Counted from the first letter of the stretch, positions 36,302 through 45,708 are shown. The stretch: 64,000 nucleotides of DNA from Methylobacterium longum (GCF_022179385.1 NZ_BPQS01000018.1:1-64000); one strand, 5' to 3'. The notes: generated by a model not told the origin, from the letters alone. Translations and numbers: made by a program.

Positions 36302-37486
36302 ATGGCAGGCAACGAAGAGATCGTCATCGTCGGCGCCGCGCGCACGCCGGTCGGCTCGTTCGGCGGCGCCTTCGGCGCGGTGCCGGCCCACGAACTCGGT
36401 GCCACGGCGATCAAGGCCGCGCTGGAGCGCGCCAAGGTCTCCCCCGACGACGTCGACGAGGTGATCTTCGGCCAGGTCCTCACCGCGGGCGCCGGCCAGA
36501 ACCCGGCCCGTCAGGCGGCGATCAAGGCCGGCATCCCCGAGAAGGCCACCGCCTGGGGCCTCAACCAGGTCTGCGGCTCGGGCCTGCGCACGGTCGCCAT
36601 CGGCATGCAGCAGATCGCCAACGGCGACGCCAAGGTCATCGTGGCGGGCGGCCAGGAATCGATGTCGCTCTCGCCCCACGCGCAGTACCTGCGCGGCGGC
36701 CAGAAGATGGGCGACCTCAAGCTCGTCGACACCATGATCAAGGACGGGCTCTGGGACGCCTTCAACGGCTACCACATGGGGCAGACCGCCGAGAACGTCG
36801 CCCAGGCCTTCCAGCTCACCCGCGAGCAGCAGGACCAGTTCGCGACCCGCTCGCAGAACAAGGCCGAGGCCGCCCGCAAGGAGGGCCGGTTCAAGGACGA
36901 GATCATCCCGGTGACGATCCCCGGCAAGAAGGGTGACACCGTCGTCGACACCGACGAGTACATCCGGGACGGCGCCACCATCGAGGCGATGGCCAAGCTG
37001 AAGCCCGCCTTCTCCAAGGAGGGCACGGTGACGGCCGCCAACGCCTCCGGCCTCAACGACGGCGCCGCCGCCCTCGTGCTGATGTCGGCCTCGGAGGCCG
37101 AGCGTCGCGGCCTCACCCCCCTCGCCAAGATCAAGTCCTGGGCGACCGCCGGCGTCGATCCGAAGGTGATGGGCACCGGTCCCATTCCCGCCTCCCGCAA
37201 GGCCTTGGAGAAGGCCGGCTGGAAGCCGTCCGACCTGGACTTGATCGAGGCCAACGAGGCCTTCGCGGCCCAGGCGCTCGCGGTGAACAAGGACATGGGC
37301 TGGGACGACGCGAAGGTGAACGTCAACGGCGGCGCCATCGCGATCGGCCACCCGATCGGCGCCTCGGGCGCCCGCGTCCTCGTCACGCTGCTCCACGAGA
37401 TGAAGCGCCGCGATGCCAAGAAGGGCCTCGCCACGCTCTGCATCGGCGGCGGCATGGGCGTGGCCATGTGCATCGAGCGGGCGTGA
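36302..37486 (+). CDS. phaA: Acetyl-CoA acetyltransferase (beta-ketothiolase)
   Basis: A 394-residue thiolase that condenses two acetyl-CoA to acetoacetyl-CoA, the first step of PHB synthesis and part of the ethylmalonyl-CoA route in methylotrophic alphaproteobacteria. The acylated Cys is at 91 ([14 protein letters not shown]). The catalytic His is at 350 ([15 protein letters not shown]), and the proton-relay Cys is at 380 ([16 protein letters not shown]). All are intact and the length is normal. AGAGGAG precedes the ATG. phaB follows after 113 bases that contain two palindromes, so transcription may continue but expression can be tuned between the two. Confidence 0.97.
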   Translation: MAGNEEIVIVGAARTPVGSFGGAFGAVPAHELGATAIKAALERAKVSPDDVDEVIFGQVLTAGAGQNPARQAAIKAGIPEKATAWGLNQVCGSGLRTVAIGMQQIANGDAKVIVAGGQESMSLSPHAQYLRGGQKMGDLKLVDTMIKDGLWDAFNGYHMGQTAENVAQAFQLTREQQDQFATRSQNKAEAARKEGRFKDEIIPVTIPGKKGDTVVDTDEYIRDGATIEAMAKLKPAFSKEGTVTAANASGLNDGAAALVLMSASEAERRGLTPLAKIKSWATAGVDPKVMGTGPIPASRKALEKAGWKPSDLDLIEANEAFAAQALAVNKDMGWDDAKVNVNGGAIAIGHPIGASGARVLVTLLHEMKRRDAKKGLATLCIGGGMGVAMCIERA

Positions 37487-37546
37487 TCGTTCCGTAACGC
37501 CCGCCCGGTCGGGAATTTAGACTTGAGACCAAGTTCACAAAAATTC

Positions 37547-37584
37547 GCGTGCGGACGCCATCCGCACGCGGCATCACGTGATGC
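37547..37584 (+). promoter_or_regulatory. Stacked palindromes in the phaB leader
   Basis: A perfect 9-bp stem (GCGTGCGGA at 37547-37555 with 37561-37569, loop of 5) is followed two bases later by the perfect 14-bp palindrome GCATCACGTGATGC (37571-37584). The phaB binding site (AGGAGG) begins 5 bases after it. The hairpin has no T-run, so it may be a processing or attenuation site; the palindrome has the form of an operator. Confidence 0.5.
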
Positions 37585-37599
37585 GAACAGGAGGAAACA

Positions 37600-38328
37600 A
37601 TGGCTCAAGGACGCGTCGCCCTCGTCACGGGGGGCACCCGCGGTATCGGGGCTGCAATCTCGAAGCGGCTCAAGGACAAGGGCTACCGGGTCGCGGCCAA
37701 TTACGGTGGCAACGACGAGGCGGCCAATGCCTTCAAGGCCGAGACCGGCATCCCCGTCTTCAAGTTCGACGTGGGCGATCTCGCGAGCTGCGAGGCCGGC
37801 ATCAAGGCGATCGAGGCCGAGCTCGGACCGGTCGAGGTGCTGGTCAACAACGCCGGGATCACCCGGGACGGCGCCTTCCACAAGATGGATTTCGAGAAGT
37901 GGCAGGCGGTCATCAGGACCAACCTCGACTCGATGTTCACCTGCACCCGTCCGCTGATCGAGGGCATGCGCAACCGGAACTTCGGCCGCATCATCATCAT
38001 CTCGTCGATCAACGGACAGAAGGGCCAGGCCGGCCAGACCAACTACTCGGCCGCCAAGGCCGGGGTGATCGGCTTCGCCAAGGCGCTGGCGCAGGAGAGC
38101 GCGTCCAAGGGCATCACGGTGAACGTGATCGCGCCCGGCTACATCGCCACCGAGATGGTGATGGCGGTGGCGGAGGATATCCGCAACAAGATCATCTCGA
38201 CGATCCCGACCGGTCGCCTCGGCGAGGCCGACGAGATCGCGCACGCGGTCGAGTATCTCGCCAGCGACGAGGCGGGCTTCGTCAACGGCTCGACGCTCAC
38301 CATCAACGGCGGCCAGCACTTCGTCTGA
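37600..38328 (+). CDS. phaB: Acetoacetyl-CoA reductase
   Basis: A 242-residue short-chain dehydrogenase that reduces acetoacetyl-CoA to (R)-3-hydroxybutyryl-CoA with NADPH. The cofactor motif is TGGTRGIGAAI at residues 10-20, followed by NNAGITRDGAF. The catalytic triad is Ser136 (IIISSINGQ), Tyr149 and Lys153 (NYSAAKAG). The QKGQAGQTNYSAAKAGVIGF block is typical of PhaB rather than FabG. It ends GSTLTINGGQHFV, as PhaB does. AACAGGAGGAAACA upstream is a very strong binding site. With phaA it supplies the monomer for the PHA synthase, which is not in this window. Confidence 0.96.
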   Translation: MAQGRVALVTGGTRGIGAAISKRLKDKGYRVAANYGGNDEAANAFKAETGIPVFKFDVGDLASCEAGIKAIEAELGPVEVLVNNAGITRDGAFHKMDFEKWQAVIRTNLDSMFTCTRPLIEGMRNRNFGRIIIISSINGQKGQAGQTNYSAAKAGVIGFAKALAQESASKGITVNVIAPGYIATEMVMAVAEDIRNKIISTIPTGRLGEADEIAHAVEYLASDEAGFVNGSTLTINGGQHFV

Positions 38329-38337
38329 TCGCCGAAG

Positions 38338-38367
38338 GGGCGCGCCGGGCTCGGGCCCGGTGCGCCC
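38338..38367 (+). terminator. Hairpin terminator after phaB
   Basis: A 13-bp GC stem with one G-T pair (GGGCGCGCCGGGC at 38338-38350 against 38355-38367) and a 4-base loop, 10 bases after the phaB stop. There is no U-tract, so it may slow rather than fully stop transcription. Confidence 0.55.
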
Positions 38368-38805
38368 ACTCCGTGGCGGCAAGGGACGCCGCGCCCGACG
38401 CGCGGCGATCCGGCGGGATGCCCGGCATCCCGTCGTTTCCGGAGCCCCGCGGGCGAACTCGCACGCCCTCGCCACCGTTCGTGCCGGATCTCGGCACGTC
38501 GCGCGATCCCGGCCAAGGGATCGCCGTATCCGGACCGGCATGTCCCGCGTCCCGAGAGGACGAGGCTCCGGCGGGCGTCATCCCTGGCCTGACCGGCACG
38601 CGCGGACCGTGCCTCCGCCAACCATGACGACTTCCCTTCCCGGGCCGGCGTTGGCCCGGCACGCGGGACAACGGGTATTGCGGGCAGCGTTCCGCGCCAC
38701 CGTCCGCGTGCTCTGAAACACGAACAGTCCGAGCGATCCCGTATAGGTCTCCTTCCGTCGCGTCGCGGATGCTTCCGCGGACAGAAGAACGGGGCTGCGG
38801 GCATC
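38368..38805. other. Spacer after the PHB block
   Basis: GC-rich spacer. All open frames in it are short and Arg/Pro-rich with no binding site. The stretch 38690-38800 is somewhat less GC-rich and may hold the promoter of the next gene. No repeat or RNA was recognised. Confidence 0.4.
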
Positions 38806-39267
38806 ATGAAAGACTGGTCCGATGGTGCATCCGACGTTCACCCTGTCGGCGCAGTGTGGATTTGTTCTTCGTCCGCCGCGCGTCGTCGGCCGCCGGCCCT
38901 CGCCAAGCTCGGCCCCGCCGCGGCCTGCGTCCCGGGGCTGGCCGCCTGCGTGACCCCGCAGGAGCGGCACGCGCTGGATCGGAACCAGTGCTACGCCTTC
39001 GGGTTCGAGACCGAGACCGACGCCTTCGCCGTGTGCATGATGGGGCTTCACCAGCAGCGCGCCATCGCTGAGGCCACCAGCAGCCTGTCCTGGCAGGCCC
39101 AGCTCGCCGAGCACAACCGCCGCCGCGAGGCGCAGCAGGACCTCTACAGGATCGCGAGCCTGCAGCGCAGCGGCGACCCGCGCTTCCCGGTCTGCGGACC
39201 CTCGTCCGACGGCGGCATGGATCGCCGGACCATGACTTGGTACGGCGCCAACTGCCGCGCCCGCTGA
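38806..39267 (+). CDS. Hypothetical Cys-containing protein, possible lipoprotein
   Basis: A 153-residue frame, convincing from about residue 40 onward: PGLAACVTPQERHALDRNQC, then YAFGFETETDAFAVCMMGLH, then a Gln/Arg-rich helix and a final Cys (WYGANCRAR). LAAC near residue 46 would fit a lipobox, and the hydrophobic run before it (ALAKLGPAAACVPGLAA) would be the signal. The frame is longer than a lipoprotein precursor should be, so the true start is probably downstream of the ATG at 38806 or the N terminus has drifted. The pattern C-Y-A-F-G-F...D-A-F-A-x-C-M-M looks conserved. The function is unknown. Confidence 0.55.
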   Translation: MKDWSDGASDVHPVGAVWICSSSAARRRPPALAKLGPAAACVPGLAACVTPQERHALDRNQCYAFGFETETDAFAVCMMGLHQQRAIAEATSSLSWQAQLAEHNRRREAQQDLYRIASLQRSGDPRFPVCGPSSDGGMDRRTMTWYGANCRAR

Positions 39268-39288
39268 CCGCGCTTCCGGAGAAGGTCG

Positions 39289-39528
39289 ATGTCGGACACC
39301 GAAGCCCGTGTCCCGGGCGATGCGAGCAGGTTGATCTTCGCCACGACGGCGATGTTCGCGGCCACCATCGGGATGATCACGCAGGATTGGGGCTTTTTCT
39401 TCCTGGCGATGCTGGGCAGCGCCGTCCTGCAATGCGCGATCTACATGCCGATCCAGCGGTGGCTCGGATGGAAGCCCCTGGATCTCGGCCACCTGGGCCA
39501 TCTCGCGCTGCTGCTGCTCGTGCCGTGA
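39289..39528 (+). CDS. Small two-helix membrane protein (79 aa)
   Basis: A 79-residue protein with GGAGAAGG before the ATG. Hydrophobic segments run from about residue 15 to 50 (LIFATTAMFAATIGMITQ and FFFLAMLGSAVLQCAIYMP) and again at the end (LGHLGHLALLLLVP). The function is unknown. It follows the Cys-containing gene by 21 bases and is probably co-transcribed with it and with the 29-residue gene downstream. Confidence 0.6.
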   Translation: MSDTEARVPGDASRLIFATTAMFAATIGMITQDWGFFFLAMLGSAVLQCAIYMPIQRWLGWKPLDLGHLGHLALLLLVP

Positions 39529-39599
39529 GACGCCGATCCGCGGTGCCGCTTCGGTAGCCCGCCCCTTTCTCCCCCAGTCTTCCCGCCGAGGAGGCGCCC

Positions 39600-39689
39600 A
39601 TGACGCTCGCCCTGATCATCGCCGGCATCCTCATCGTCACCCTGGCGATGGCCGGCCTCTTCTCCCTCGCTGCCCTGTGGGCCGATTGA
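39600..39689 (+). CDS. 29-residue small membrane protein
   Basis: A very short gene: MTLALIIAGILIVTLAMAGL then FSLAALWAD and stop. It is a single transmembrane helix. The support is the excellent binding site GAGGAGG at 39588-39594, five bases before the ATG, and a fully hydrophobic product, which is unlikely by chance in such GC-rich sequence. It is 71 bases after the 79-residue membrane gene. Single-helix proteins of this size often regulate larger membrane complexes, but no partner is evident. Confidence 0.6.
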   Translation: MTLALIIAGILIVTLAMAGLFSLAALWAD

Positions 39690-39698
39690 GCCGCGGCC

Positions 39699-40925
39699 CT
39701 ACGGCACGCCGACGCAGTTGGCGTAGAAGGTCGCGGTGGCCGGCCAGTCGGAGAACACCCCCATGACGCCGACCTGCCCGTGCAGCACGTCGAGGAGCCG
39801 GAGGATGTCGCCGTCTCCGGTCACCACCGGCTTGATCGACTGGTAGTAATAGCCGCCGCCGTCCTTGAGCGGCCCCGAGCGCTCCAGCGACCATGCGATC
39901 AGGCCGAGACCGGCCGCCTTCGCCGCGCGGGCATAGGTCGAGGGCTCGATCGTCGCGTCCGGGCCGGGCCGGACCAGCATCCAGAGCGGCGGCGCCAGGA
40001 TCCGCACGCCCTTCTGCGCCAGCTCGGCCATGCCGGGCGTCCAGGTCGCCGGGTTCTCCGGATCGAAGCCCTTGGTGGTCTCGTCGCGGTTGTCGAGGAA
40101 GATCGCCTGCCGGCCGAAATCGGGGTCCTTGTCCAGCCAGTACAGGATATCGCGGAGCTGGAAGCTCTGCGGAAAGACGTCGGAGGCCGGGATGCCCGCC
40201 TGCCGGTACTCGTCGATCATCTGCTGGGCGTACATGTCCTGGGTGTAGGACCCCTGGAACGGCATCGCGACCTGGGGTGCCTTCAGCTCGGGGGTGAACT
40301 TCCGCCCCATGCCCTTCACGATCGCGATGTACTCCTTGTGGGACATCAGCGTGCCGGTGCCGGCGTAGAGGTCGGTGCGCCAGCGCGGCGTCGCGTTCAT
40401 GTAGGCAGCGACCGTCGTGGCCTCCGGGTCGGCCGCATCCATCTTGCCGGTGAGCGACTTGAACTCGTCGAGGGTCAGGTCGCTGGTGCAGCACTTGGCC
40501 GAGGCCTTGCGGCCGGTGGCCGGATCGGCCGGCTCGAAGCCCTGCGTGCACTGCGCGGCGAGCGGGGGCCGGGCCAGGATGTCGGTGGTCGTGTGCAGGT
40601 CGCACTGGCTGTGGCGGCAGACGAGCTGCCGGTCCTTGGTGAAGGCCACGTCGCATTCGATGATCCCGGCACCCATCCGGTCGGCGGCGATCAGGCCCTC
40701 GCGGGTGTGCTCGGGGAACATGAGCGGGGCGCCCCGGTGCGAGATCGAGAAGGTCCGCGGCGTGTAGGTCCGGTCGACCCCGCAGGCGGCGAGCGTGTCC
40801 TTGAGGGGGCCGGGCTTGAGTTGGTCGACGAGGTAGAAGGGCCGGGGGCCGAGCTGGGCGGCCTCACCGGCGAGCCCGGGGCCCGCTGCCAGAAGCAGCC
40901 ACAGCCCGATCATGATCCCGCGCAT
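39699..40925 (-). CDS. Glycerophosphodiester phosphodiesterase, secreted
   Basis: A 408-residue periplasmic enzyme that hydrolyses glycerophosphodiesters to glycerol-3-phosphate and an alcohol. A signal peptide ([20 protein letters not shown]) is cut before EAAQLG. The GDPD active site is complete: [20 protein letters not shown] (His-Arg, Glu at about 63-80), then [11 protein letters not shown] (Glu-x-Asp), then CRHSQCDLH. The C-terminal [17 protein letters not shown] matches the family's last strand. Extra Cys (AQCTQGF, KCCTS) form an insertion seen in the long GlpQ-like secreted forms. GGGAGG precedes the ATG. It probably serves phosphate or glycerol scavenging. Confidence 0.92.
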   Translation of the reverse strand: MRGIMIGLWLLLAAGPGLAGEAAQLGPRPFYLVDQLKPGPLKDTLAACGVDRTYTPRTFSISHRGAPLMFPEHTREGLIAADRMGAGIIECDVAFTKDRQLVCRHSQCDLHTTTDILARPPLAAQCTQGFEPADPATGRKASAKCCTSDLTLDEFKSLTGKMDAADPEATTVAAYMNATPRWRTDLYAGTGTLMSHKEYIAIVKGMGRKFTPELKAPQVAMPFQGSYTQDMYAQQMIDEYRQAGIPASDVFPQSFQLRDILYWLDKDPDFGRQAIFLDNRDETTKGFDPENPATWTPGMAELAQKGVRILAPPLWMLVRPGPDATIEPSTYARAAKAAGLGLIAWSLERSGPLKDGGGYYYQSIKPVVTGDGDILRLLDVLHGQVGVMGVFSDWPATATFYANCVGVP

Positions 40926-41021
40926 CGCGAACCTCCCGTTTCGGGCCGCCGGTAGAGCGAGACGGTGACGGAGGCGTGACCTCGCCTCGCCGACTCGGTA
41001 CCGCCGTGATAGCCGCGGGCC

Positions 41022-41933
41022 ATGGACGAGTCCGCATCAATCTCAGCCGCGCCCGCGCGGAGCGCATCCGCCACGCTCGCGGGCTTCGGCGCGATCCTGC
41101 TGTGGTCGCTGCTCGCCCTCCTCACCGCAGCGTCGGGGGCCGTGCCGCCGTTCCAGCTCGCCGCCCTGACCTTCCTGGTGGGCGGCCTCTGCGGCTGCAT
41201 CACGTGGATCGCCCGGCCGGCCCGCGCCCGGGCGCTGATCCAGCCGTGGCCGGTCTGGCTCCTCGGGGTCGGGGGGCTGTTCGGCTACCACGCCCTCTAT
41301 TTCAGCGCCCTGCGACTCGCGCCGCCGGCCGAGGCCGGGCTGATCAACTATCTCTGGCCGCTGCTCATCGTCCTGTTCTCCGCCCGCCTCCCGGGCTCCG
41401 GGGGGTTGCGGCCGGGCCACCTCGCCGGAGCGGTCCTGGGCCTCGCCGGCGTCGCGGCCCTGTTCGCCGGCCGGGGGGATCTCGGCTTCGCCGCGGGTGC
41501 GTTGCCGGGCTACGCGGCGTCCCTGGCGGCGGCGTTCGTCTGGGCGGGCTACTCGGTGCTCTCCGCCCGGATCGGGCAGGTGCCGACCGATGCCGTCACC
41601 GGGTTCTGCCTCGTCACGGCGGCCCTGAGCCTCGTCGGCCATGTCGCCTTCGAGGCGACGGTCTGGCCGGCGGACGCGGTGCAATGGGGCGCGGTGCTCC
41701 TGCTCGGCCTCGGGCCCGTCGGGGCCGCCTTCTATCTCTGGGACATCGGCTGCAAGCGCGGCGACGTGCGGCTGCTCGGTGTGACGGCCTACGCGGCGCC
41801 GGTGCTCTCGACGCTGATCCTGGTGGCGGCGGGCTACGCCGATCCGAGCCCGGCCCTGGCGCTCGCCTGCCTGCTGATCGTGGCCGGGGCGCTCACGGCG
41901 GTGCGGGCCTCGTGGGCGGTGCCGCGGGCCTAA
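41022..41933 (+). CDS. DMT/EamA exporter, YddG-like
   Basis: A 303-residue inner-membrane transporter with ten helices in two EamA repeats (about 17-148 and 160-298). The block [20 protein letters not shown] in the first repeat and [20 protein letters not shown] in the second resemble YddG, which exports aromatic amino acids; the substrate here is unproven. The last three bases of the gene overlap the stop of the convergent cupin gene. No strong binding site precedes the ATG at 41022, and the first 15 residues are Ser/Ala-rich, so a slightly later start is possible. Confidence 0.87.
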   Translation: MDESASISAAPARSASATLAGFGAILLWSLLALLTAASGAVPPFQLAALTFLVGGLCGCITWIARPARARALIQPWPVWLLGVGGLFGYHALYFSALRLAPPAEAGLINYLWPLLIVLFSARLPGSGGLRPGHLAGAVLGLAGVAALFAGRGDLGFAAGALPGYAASLAAAFVWAGYSVLSARIGQVPTDAVTGFCLVTAALSLVGHVAFEATVWPADAVQWGAVLLLGLGPVGAAFYLWDIGCKRGDVRLLGVTAYAAPVLSTLILVAAGYADPSPALALACLLIVAGALTAVRASWAVPRA

Positions 41934-42358
41934 ACCCGGGGCGTCGGCCGCCAGTCGGGCGGCGCCATCTCGAAACCCGAGAACTCGAACCCGGGCGACA
42001 CCGTGCAGCCCACCAGGGTCCAGGCGCCGAGGCTTGTGGCGGTCTGCCAATGGCCGGCCGGCACCACGCAGTGCGGACGCTGTCCGGCGGCGAGATCCGG
42101 CCCGAGATGCCGGGCTTCGGCGTCGTGGCCGTTCGGGCTCGTGGTGATCACCAGCGGCGCGCCCGCGTGCCAGTGCCAGATCTCCGTGGCATCGACCCGG
42201 TGCCAGGCGGAGACCTCGCCGAGGTCCAGGAGGAAGTAGATCGCGGTGCCCACCGAGCGGCCGTCGACGGTGCGCGGGTCGCGGAACGTCTCGCGGTAGT
42301 GGCCGCCCTCCGGATGCGGCGTCAGCCCCAGCGTCCTGATCACCTCGGCCGCGTTCAT
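41930..42358 (-). CDS. Cupin domain protein (DUF985)
   Basis: A 142-residue single-domain cupin. Family features include LGLTPHPEGGHYRETFRDPR (about 10-29), AIYFLLDLGEVSAWHRVDAT, EIWHWHAGAPLVI with metal-type His/Glu residues, VVPAGHWQTATSLGAWTLVG, and the ending CTVSPGFEFSGFEMAP. DUF985 proteins include RmlC-like cupins of unproven activity. The ATG at 42358 follows AGGGAGGCGAGG; the longer frame to 42418 is not used. Its stop overlaps that of the YddG-like gene by a few bases. Confidence 0.88.
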   Translation of the reverse strand: MNAAEVIRTLGLTPHPEGGHYRETFRDPRTVDGRSVGTAIYFLLDLGEVSAWHRVDATEIWHWHAGAPLVITTSPNGHDAEARHLGPDLAAGQRPHCVVPAGHWQTATSLGAWTLVGCTVSPGFEFSGFEMAPPDWRPTPRV

Positions 42359-42456
42359 CCTCGCCTCCCTGTCCGCCGCGTCGGCGCGAAGATCCCGCGG
42401 CTTGCGGGCACTTGGCACCGATGCTACCGGCCGAAAAGCCTCAAGGTCCGAGAAAG

Positions 42457-43080
42457 ATGCCGAGCCCCACCGTACGCCTCCACCGCGGCGACCTGCCCGC
42501 CGACTACGACGCGGGCCGGGCGGTAGCCATCGACACCGAGACGCTGGGCCTCAACCCGCACCGGGACCGGCTCTGCGTGGTGCAGATCTCCACCGGCGAC
42601 GGCACCGCCGACGTGGTGCAGATCCCGCAGGGCGGACCCGAACCGGTGGTGCTCAAGCGCGTCCTCGCGGATGCCGGCGTGCAGAAGATCTTCCACTTCG
42701 CGCGGTTCGACGTGGCGGTCCTCTACAAGGCCTTCGGCGTGATGCCGCAGCCGGTCTACTGCACCAAGATCGCCTCGAAGCTCGCCCGGACCTACACCGA
42801 TCGGCACGGTCTGAAGGACGTGGTCCGCGAACTCGTCGGCGTCGACCTGTCGAAGCAGCAGCAATCGTCCGACTGGGGCGCCGAGACCCTGTCCCAGGCG
42901 CAGCTCGACTACGCGGCGTCCGACGTGCTCCACCTCCACGCGGCCCGCGACCGGCTCGACGCGATGCTGGCACGGGAAGGGCGCACCGACCTCGCCGCCG
43001 CCTGCTTCGCCTTCCTGCCGACCCGCGCCCGCCTGGACCTGGACGGGTGGCCCGAGACCGACATCTTCGCGCATACGTGA
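42457..43080 (+). CDS. rnd: Ribonuclease D (short, exonuclease domain only)
   Basis: A 207-residue DEDDy 3'-5' exonuclease. The motifs are AIDTETLGLNPHRDRLCVVQ (Exo I, Asp and Glu), KIFHFARFDVAVLYKAFG (Exo II Asp), and QLDYAASDVLHLHAARDRL (Exo III Tyr and Asp). HRDC domains of enteric RNase D are absent, as in most alphaproteobacterial copies of this length. It trims 3' ends of stable RNAs. ATG 42457 was chosen over 42412 because the protein starts MPSPTVRLHRGDLPADYDAG. It is divergent from the cupin gene, 98 bases away. Confidence 0.9.
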   Translation: MPSPTVRLHRGDLPADYDAGRAVAIDTETLGLNPHRDRLCVVQISTGDGTADVVQIPQGGPEPVVLKRVLADAGVQKIFHFARFDVAVLYKAFGVMPQPVYCTKIASKLARTYTDRHGLKDVVRELVGVDLSKQQQSSDWGAETLSQAQLDYAASDVLHLHAARDRLDAMLAREGRTDLAAACFAFLPTRARLDLDGWPETDIFAHT

Positions 43081-43236
43081 GGATCCGCGCCGATCCGGTG
43101 TGGAGTGAGACTTTCCTGCCACCGCGCCGCGATGCATCGCTGCTAGGTTGCGAACGTCGGGGCCGCCGAGTCCCGGCCAGACCCTCCTCGCCGGTCACTT
43201 TCCCGATCAGGCCGGCGAGGAGGGTCCGTCGATCGC

Positions 43237-43875
43237 TCAGGTCAGCGTCCGGGCACCCGTGGGCGTCATGATCCGTGCGCTCCAGCGCGGGCCGGGGCCG
43301 TCCACGATTCTCGGGGAATCGGCGAGTCCCAGCGCGGCGTGAAGCTGCCCCGCGCCGCCCGGATCCGGATGGGTCAGGAGAAGCGCCTCAAGGCGGGCGC
43401 CGAGGTCCGGCATCGACGCGGCGGGGTTCCCGCGGGGGCCCCAATCCATCACGTGGGGCGCGGCTCCATCCGCCGGCCAAGCCCCGTCCGGGCGCACGCC
43501 GAAGCGCCACGCGAGAGCGCCGCGGGTCATCGTGGCGGCCTGACCGAGCAGGTCGCGGTGGGCGGCGAGCACGCCGTCGAGGTCGTCCGTGCGGGCGACG
43601 AGGCCGCGCAGCCGCCGGCCCGCCTCCCAGTCGGCCCGCACCTGCGCGGTGTCGCCGAGGCCGAACCAGCGGGCGCGGGACGGCGCGGGCGCCTCGGGAT
43701 CGACGGCGATCACCTCGAGGAACAGGGCCTCGCCGAGGCGCAGCAGGTGATTGCGCGTGCCCATCTCCCGGTGGCGGCCGCCCTCCGGCATGGCGAGGCC
43801 GAGGCAGTCGCGGACATGCGCGACGCCCGCCGCGAGGTCCGGCGCGACGACGACGAGGTGGTCGAGGGTGAGCAT
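43237..43875 (-). CDS. VOC superfamily protein (Glyoxalase_3-like)
   Basis: A 212-residue protein with the glyoxalase-like fold: MLTLDHLVVVAPDLAAGVAH, HREMGTRNHLLRLGEALFLE, and VIAVDPEAPAPSRARWFGLG. The pattern of His near residue 6 and Glu near 54 would supply two metal ligands in VOC enzymes. The substrate is unknown; this subgroup is widespread in alphaproteobacteria. It follows glnA on the same strand with two hairpins between, so it is probably a separate unit. Confidence 0.82.
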   Translation of the reverse strand: MLTLDHLVVVAPDLAAGVAHVRDCLGLAMPEGGRHREMGTRNHLLRLGEALFLEVIAVDPEAPAPSRARWFGLGDTAQVRADWEAGRRLRGLVARTDDLDGVLAAHRDLLGQAATMTRGALAWRFGVRPDGAWPADGAAPHVMDWGPRGNPAASMPDLGARLEALLLTHPDPGGAGQLHAALGLADSPRIVDGPGPRWSARIMTPTGARTLT

Positions 43876-43897
43876 CCGGGTATCCGCCGTACGGAAC

Positions 43898-43956
43898 GGG
43901 GGTGGGACCTGCCCACCCCCGTCCGCCGGCAGGGGCCGGGCATCGCGCCCGGCCCC
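43898..43956 (-). terminator. Two hairpins after glnA
   Basis: Stem 1 is a perfect 10 bp (43932-43941 with 43947-43956, loop of 5), directly after the glnA stop. Stem 2 is a perfect 9 bp (43898-43906 with 43912-43920, loop of 5). Neither has a long U-run. Together they separate glnA from the VOC gene. Confidence 0.55.
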
Positions 43957-43963
43957 CGTCGCC

Positions 43964-45373
43964 TTACAGGGAATAGTACTGCACGAACTCGATCGGGTGC
44001 GGGGTCATCTCGTAGCGCAGCACCTCGGCCATCTTCAGCTCGATGAACGAGTCGATCTGGTCGTCCGAGAACACGCCGCCCTCCTTGAGGAAGGCCCGAT
44101 CCTTGTCGAGGCTGGTGAGCGCCTCGCGGAGCGAGCCGCACACGGTCGGGATCTTCTTCAGCTCCCGCGGGGGCAGCTCGTAGAGATCCTTGTCCATGGC
44201 CGGACCCGGGTCGATCTTGTTGCGGATGCCGTCGAGGCCGGCCATCAGCAGCGCCGAGAAGGCGAGGTAGGGATTCGCCATCGGGTCGGGGAAGCGGACC
44301 TCGACGCGCTTGGCCTTCGGGCTCTTGGTCCACGGGATGCGGCAGGAGGCCGAGCGGTTGCGCGCCGAGTAGGCGAGCAGCACCGGTGCCTCGTAGCCCG
44401 GCACCAGCCGCTTGTACGAGTTGGTCGACGGGTTGGTGAAGGCGTTGAGCGCCTTGGCGTGGCGGATGATGCCGCCGATGTACCAGAGGCATTCCTGGCT
44501 GAGGCCGGCATACTTGTCGCCCGCGAAGACCGGCTTGCCGTCCTTCCAGATCGACTGGTGGACGTGCATGCCCGAGCCGTTGTCGCCGTAGACGGGCTTG
44601 GGCATGAAGGTCGCCGACTTGCCGTAGCTCTGCGCGACGTTGTGGATGCAGTACTTGTAGATCTGCATGTGGTCGGCGAGCAGGGTCAGCGTGTCGAACT
44701 TCATGCCGAGCTCGTGCTGGGCCGAAGCGACCTCGTGGTGGTGCTTCTCCACCTTCACGCCCATCGACTGCATGGCGGCCAGCATCTCGCCGCGCATGTC
44801 CTGCGCCGAATCCTGCGGCGGGACGGGGAAGTAGCCGCCCTTGGTCTGCACCCGGTGGCCGAGGTTGCCGCCCTCGTAATCGGTGAAGCCGTTGGTCGGC
44901 AGCTCGGTGGAGTCGAGTTCGAAGCCGGTGCGATAGGGGTCGGCGGCGAACTTCACGTCGTCGAACACGAAGAACTCGGCCTCCGGGCCGACATAGATCG
45001 TGTCGCCGATCCCGGTCTGCTGCAGGTAGGCCTCGGCGCGCTTGGCGGTGCCGCGGGGGTCGCGGGCATAGGGCTCGCCGGTGGCCGGCTCCAGCACGTC
45101 GCAGACGATCGAGAGGGTCGCGGCCGAGAAGAACGGGTCCAGGGTGGCGGTCGCCGGATCCGGCATCAGGAGCATGTCGGACTCGTTGATCGCCTTCCAG
45201 CCGGCGATCGAGGAGCCGTCGAACATGGTGCCCTCGTCGAAGATCTCCTCGTCGATGAGCGACACGTCGAACGTGACATGCTGCCACTTGCCGCGCGGGT
45301 CGGTGAACCGGAAGTCCACGTAGCGCACGTCGTTGTCCCGGATCGTCTTCAGCACCTCGGCCGCAGTGGTCAT
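43964..45373 (-). CDS. glnA: Glutamine synthetase type I
   Basis: A 469-residue GSI that makes glutamine from glutamate, ammonia and ATP as a dodecamer. Motifs are [12 protein letters not shown] and [19 protein letters not shown] (beta-grasp), [14 protein letters not shown] (metal Glu), [16 protein letters not shown] (glutamate/ATP), and [14 protein letters not shown] with the adenylylation Tyr at about 398. It can therefore be switched off by GlnE/PII signalling. The start is ATG 45373, nine bases after GGAGG; ATG 45382 abuts that site. In most relatives glnA is directly downstream of glnB; here glnII and a small gene lie between. No sigma-54 box was found on its own strand. Confidence 0.97.
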   Translation of the reverse strand: MTTAAEVLKTIRDNDVRYVDFRFTDPRGKWQHVTFDVSLIDEEIFDEGTMFDGSSIAGWKAINESDMLLMPDPATATLDPFFSAATLSIVCDVLEPATGEPYARDPRGTAKRAEAYLQQTGIGDTIYVGPEAEFFVFDDVKFAADPYRTGFELDSTELPTNGFTDYEGGNLGHRVQTKGGYFPVPPQDSAQDMRGEMLAAMQSMGVKVEKHHHEVASAQHELGMKFDTLTLLADHMQIYKYCIHNVAQSYGKSATFMPKPVYGDNGSGMHVHQSIWKDGKPVFAGDKYAGLSQECLWYIGGIIRHAKALNAFTNPSTNSYKRLVPGYEAPVLLAYSARNRSASCRIPWTKSPKAKRVEVRFPDPMANPYLAFSALLMAGLDGIRNKIDPGPAMDKDLYELPPRELKKIPTVCGSLREALTSLDKDRAFLKEGGVFSDDQIDSFIELKMAEVLRYEMTPHPIEFVQYYSL

Positions 45374-45602
45374 CGTGGGCATCCTCCAGGGATCTGTGAA
45401 TGATCTCTCGTCGCGCAACCGAGCGATGTCGGCCGCGTCAGCAAGCGGCGCTTGATATCCGGCGCGGGCGTACCTTGCCACCCGCGCCGGGTGGGAATCG
45501 GCGTTCCGGTGGAACGATCGGCCGCCGATACCGACTGCTCGCGATTCCGTGATCGGCAGAGAGCGCAGCTAGGGCACTGTGTTCCCGCAGCAATAGCAAT
45601 CC
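45374..45602. other. glnA-glnII divergent region
   Basis: Spacer between the divergent glutamine synthetase genes. Apart from the sigma-54 promoter just to the right, no clear box was found. The A/T-containing stretch 45575-45600 (GCAGCAATAGCAATCC) is where an activator or upstream element could sit. The small open frames are shadows. Confidence 0.4.
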
Positions 45603-45618
45603 TGGCACGCTCCATGCA
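45603..45618 (+). promoter_or_regulatory. Sigma-54 (RpoN) promoter of glnII
   Basis: TGGCAC at 45603-45608 (-24 element), a 5-base spacer and ATGCA at 45614-45618 (-12 element), giving the invariant GG and GC ten bases apart. It differs from consensus TGGCAC-N5-TTGCA at one base only. It lies about 90 bases before the glnII start, as expected for NtrC-activated nitrogen-starvation control. Confidence 0.8.
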
Positions 45619-45708
45619 ACAGCGGCACCGGCCGTCGTGGAGGCGGCAAGCCGTTCGCGTGTTCCCGGGTTGCCCAGGTCGCGCATCGATACGGACGAGA
45701 GAACCGGA

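Noticed and set aside
45374..45602. A second sigma-54 promoter for glnA on the minus strand
   Set aside because: I looked for GC-N10-CC on the plus strand (the reverse of the -12/-24 pair) and found no acceptable match.
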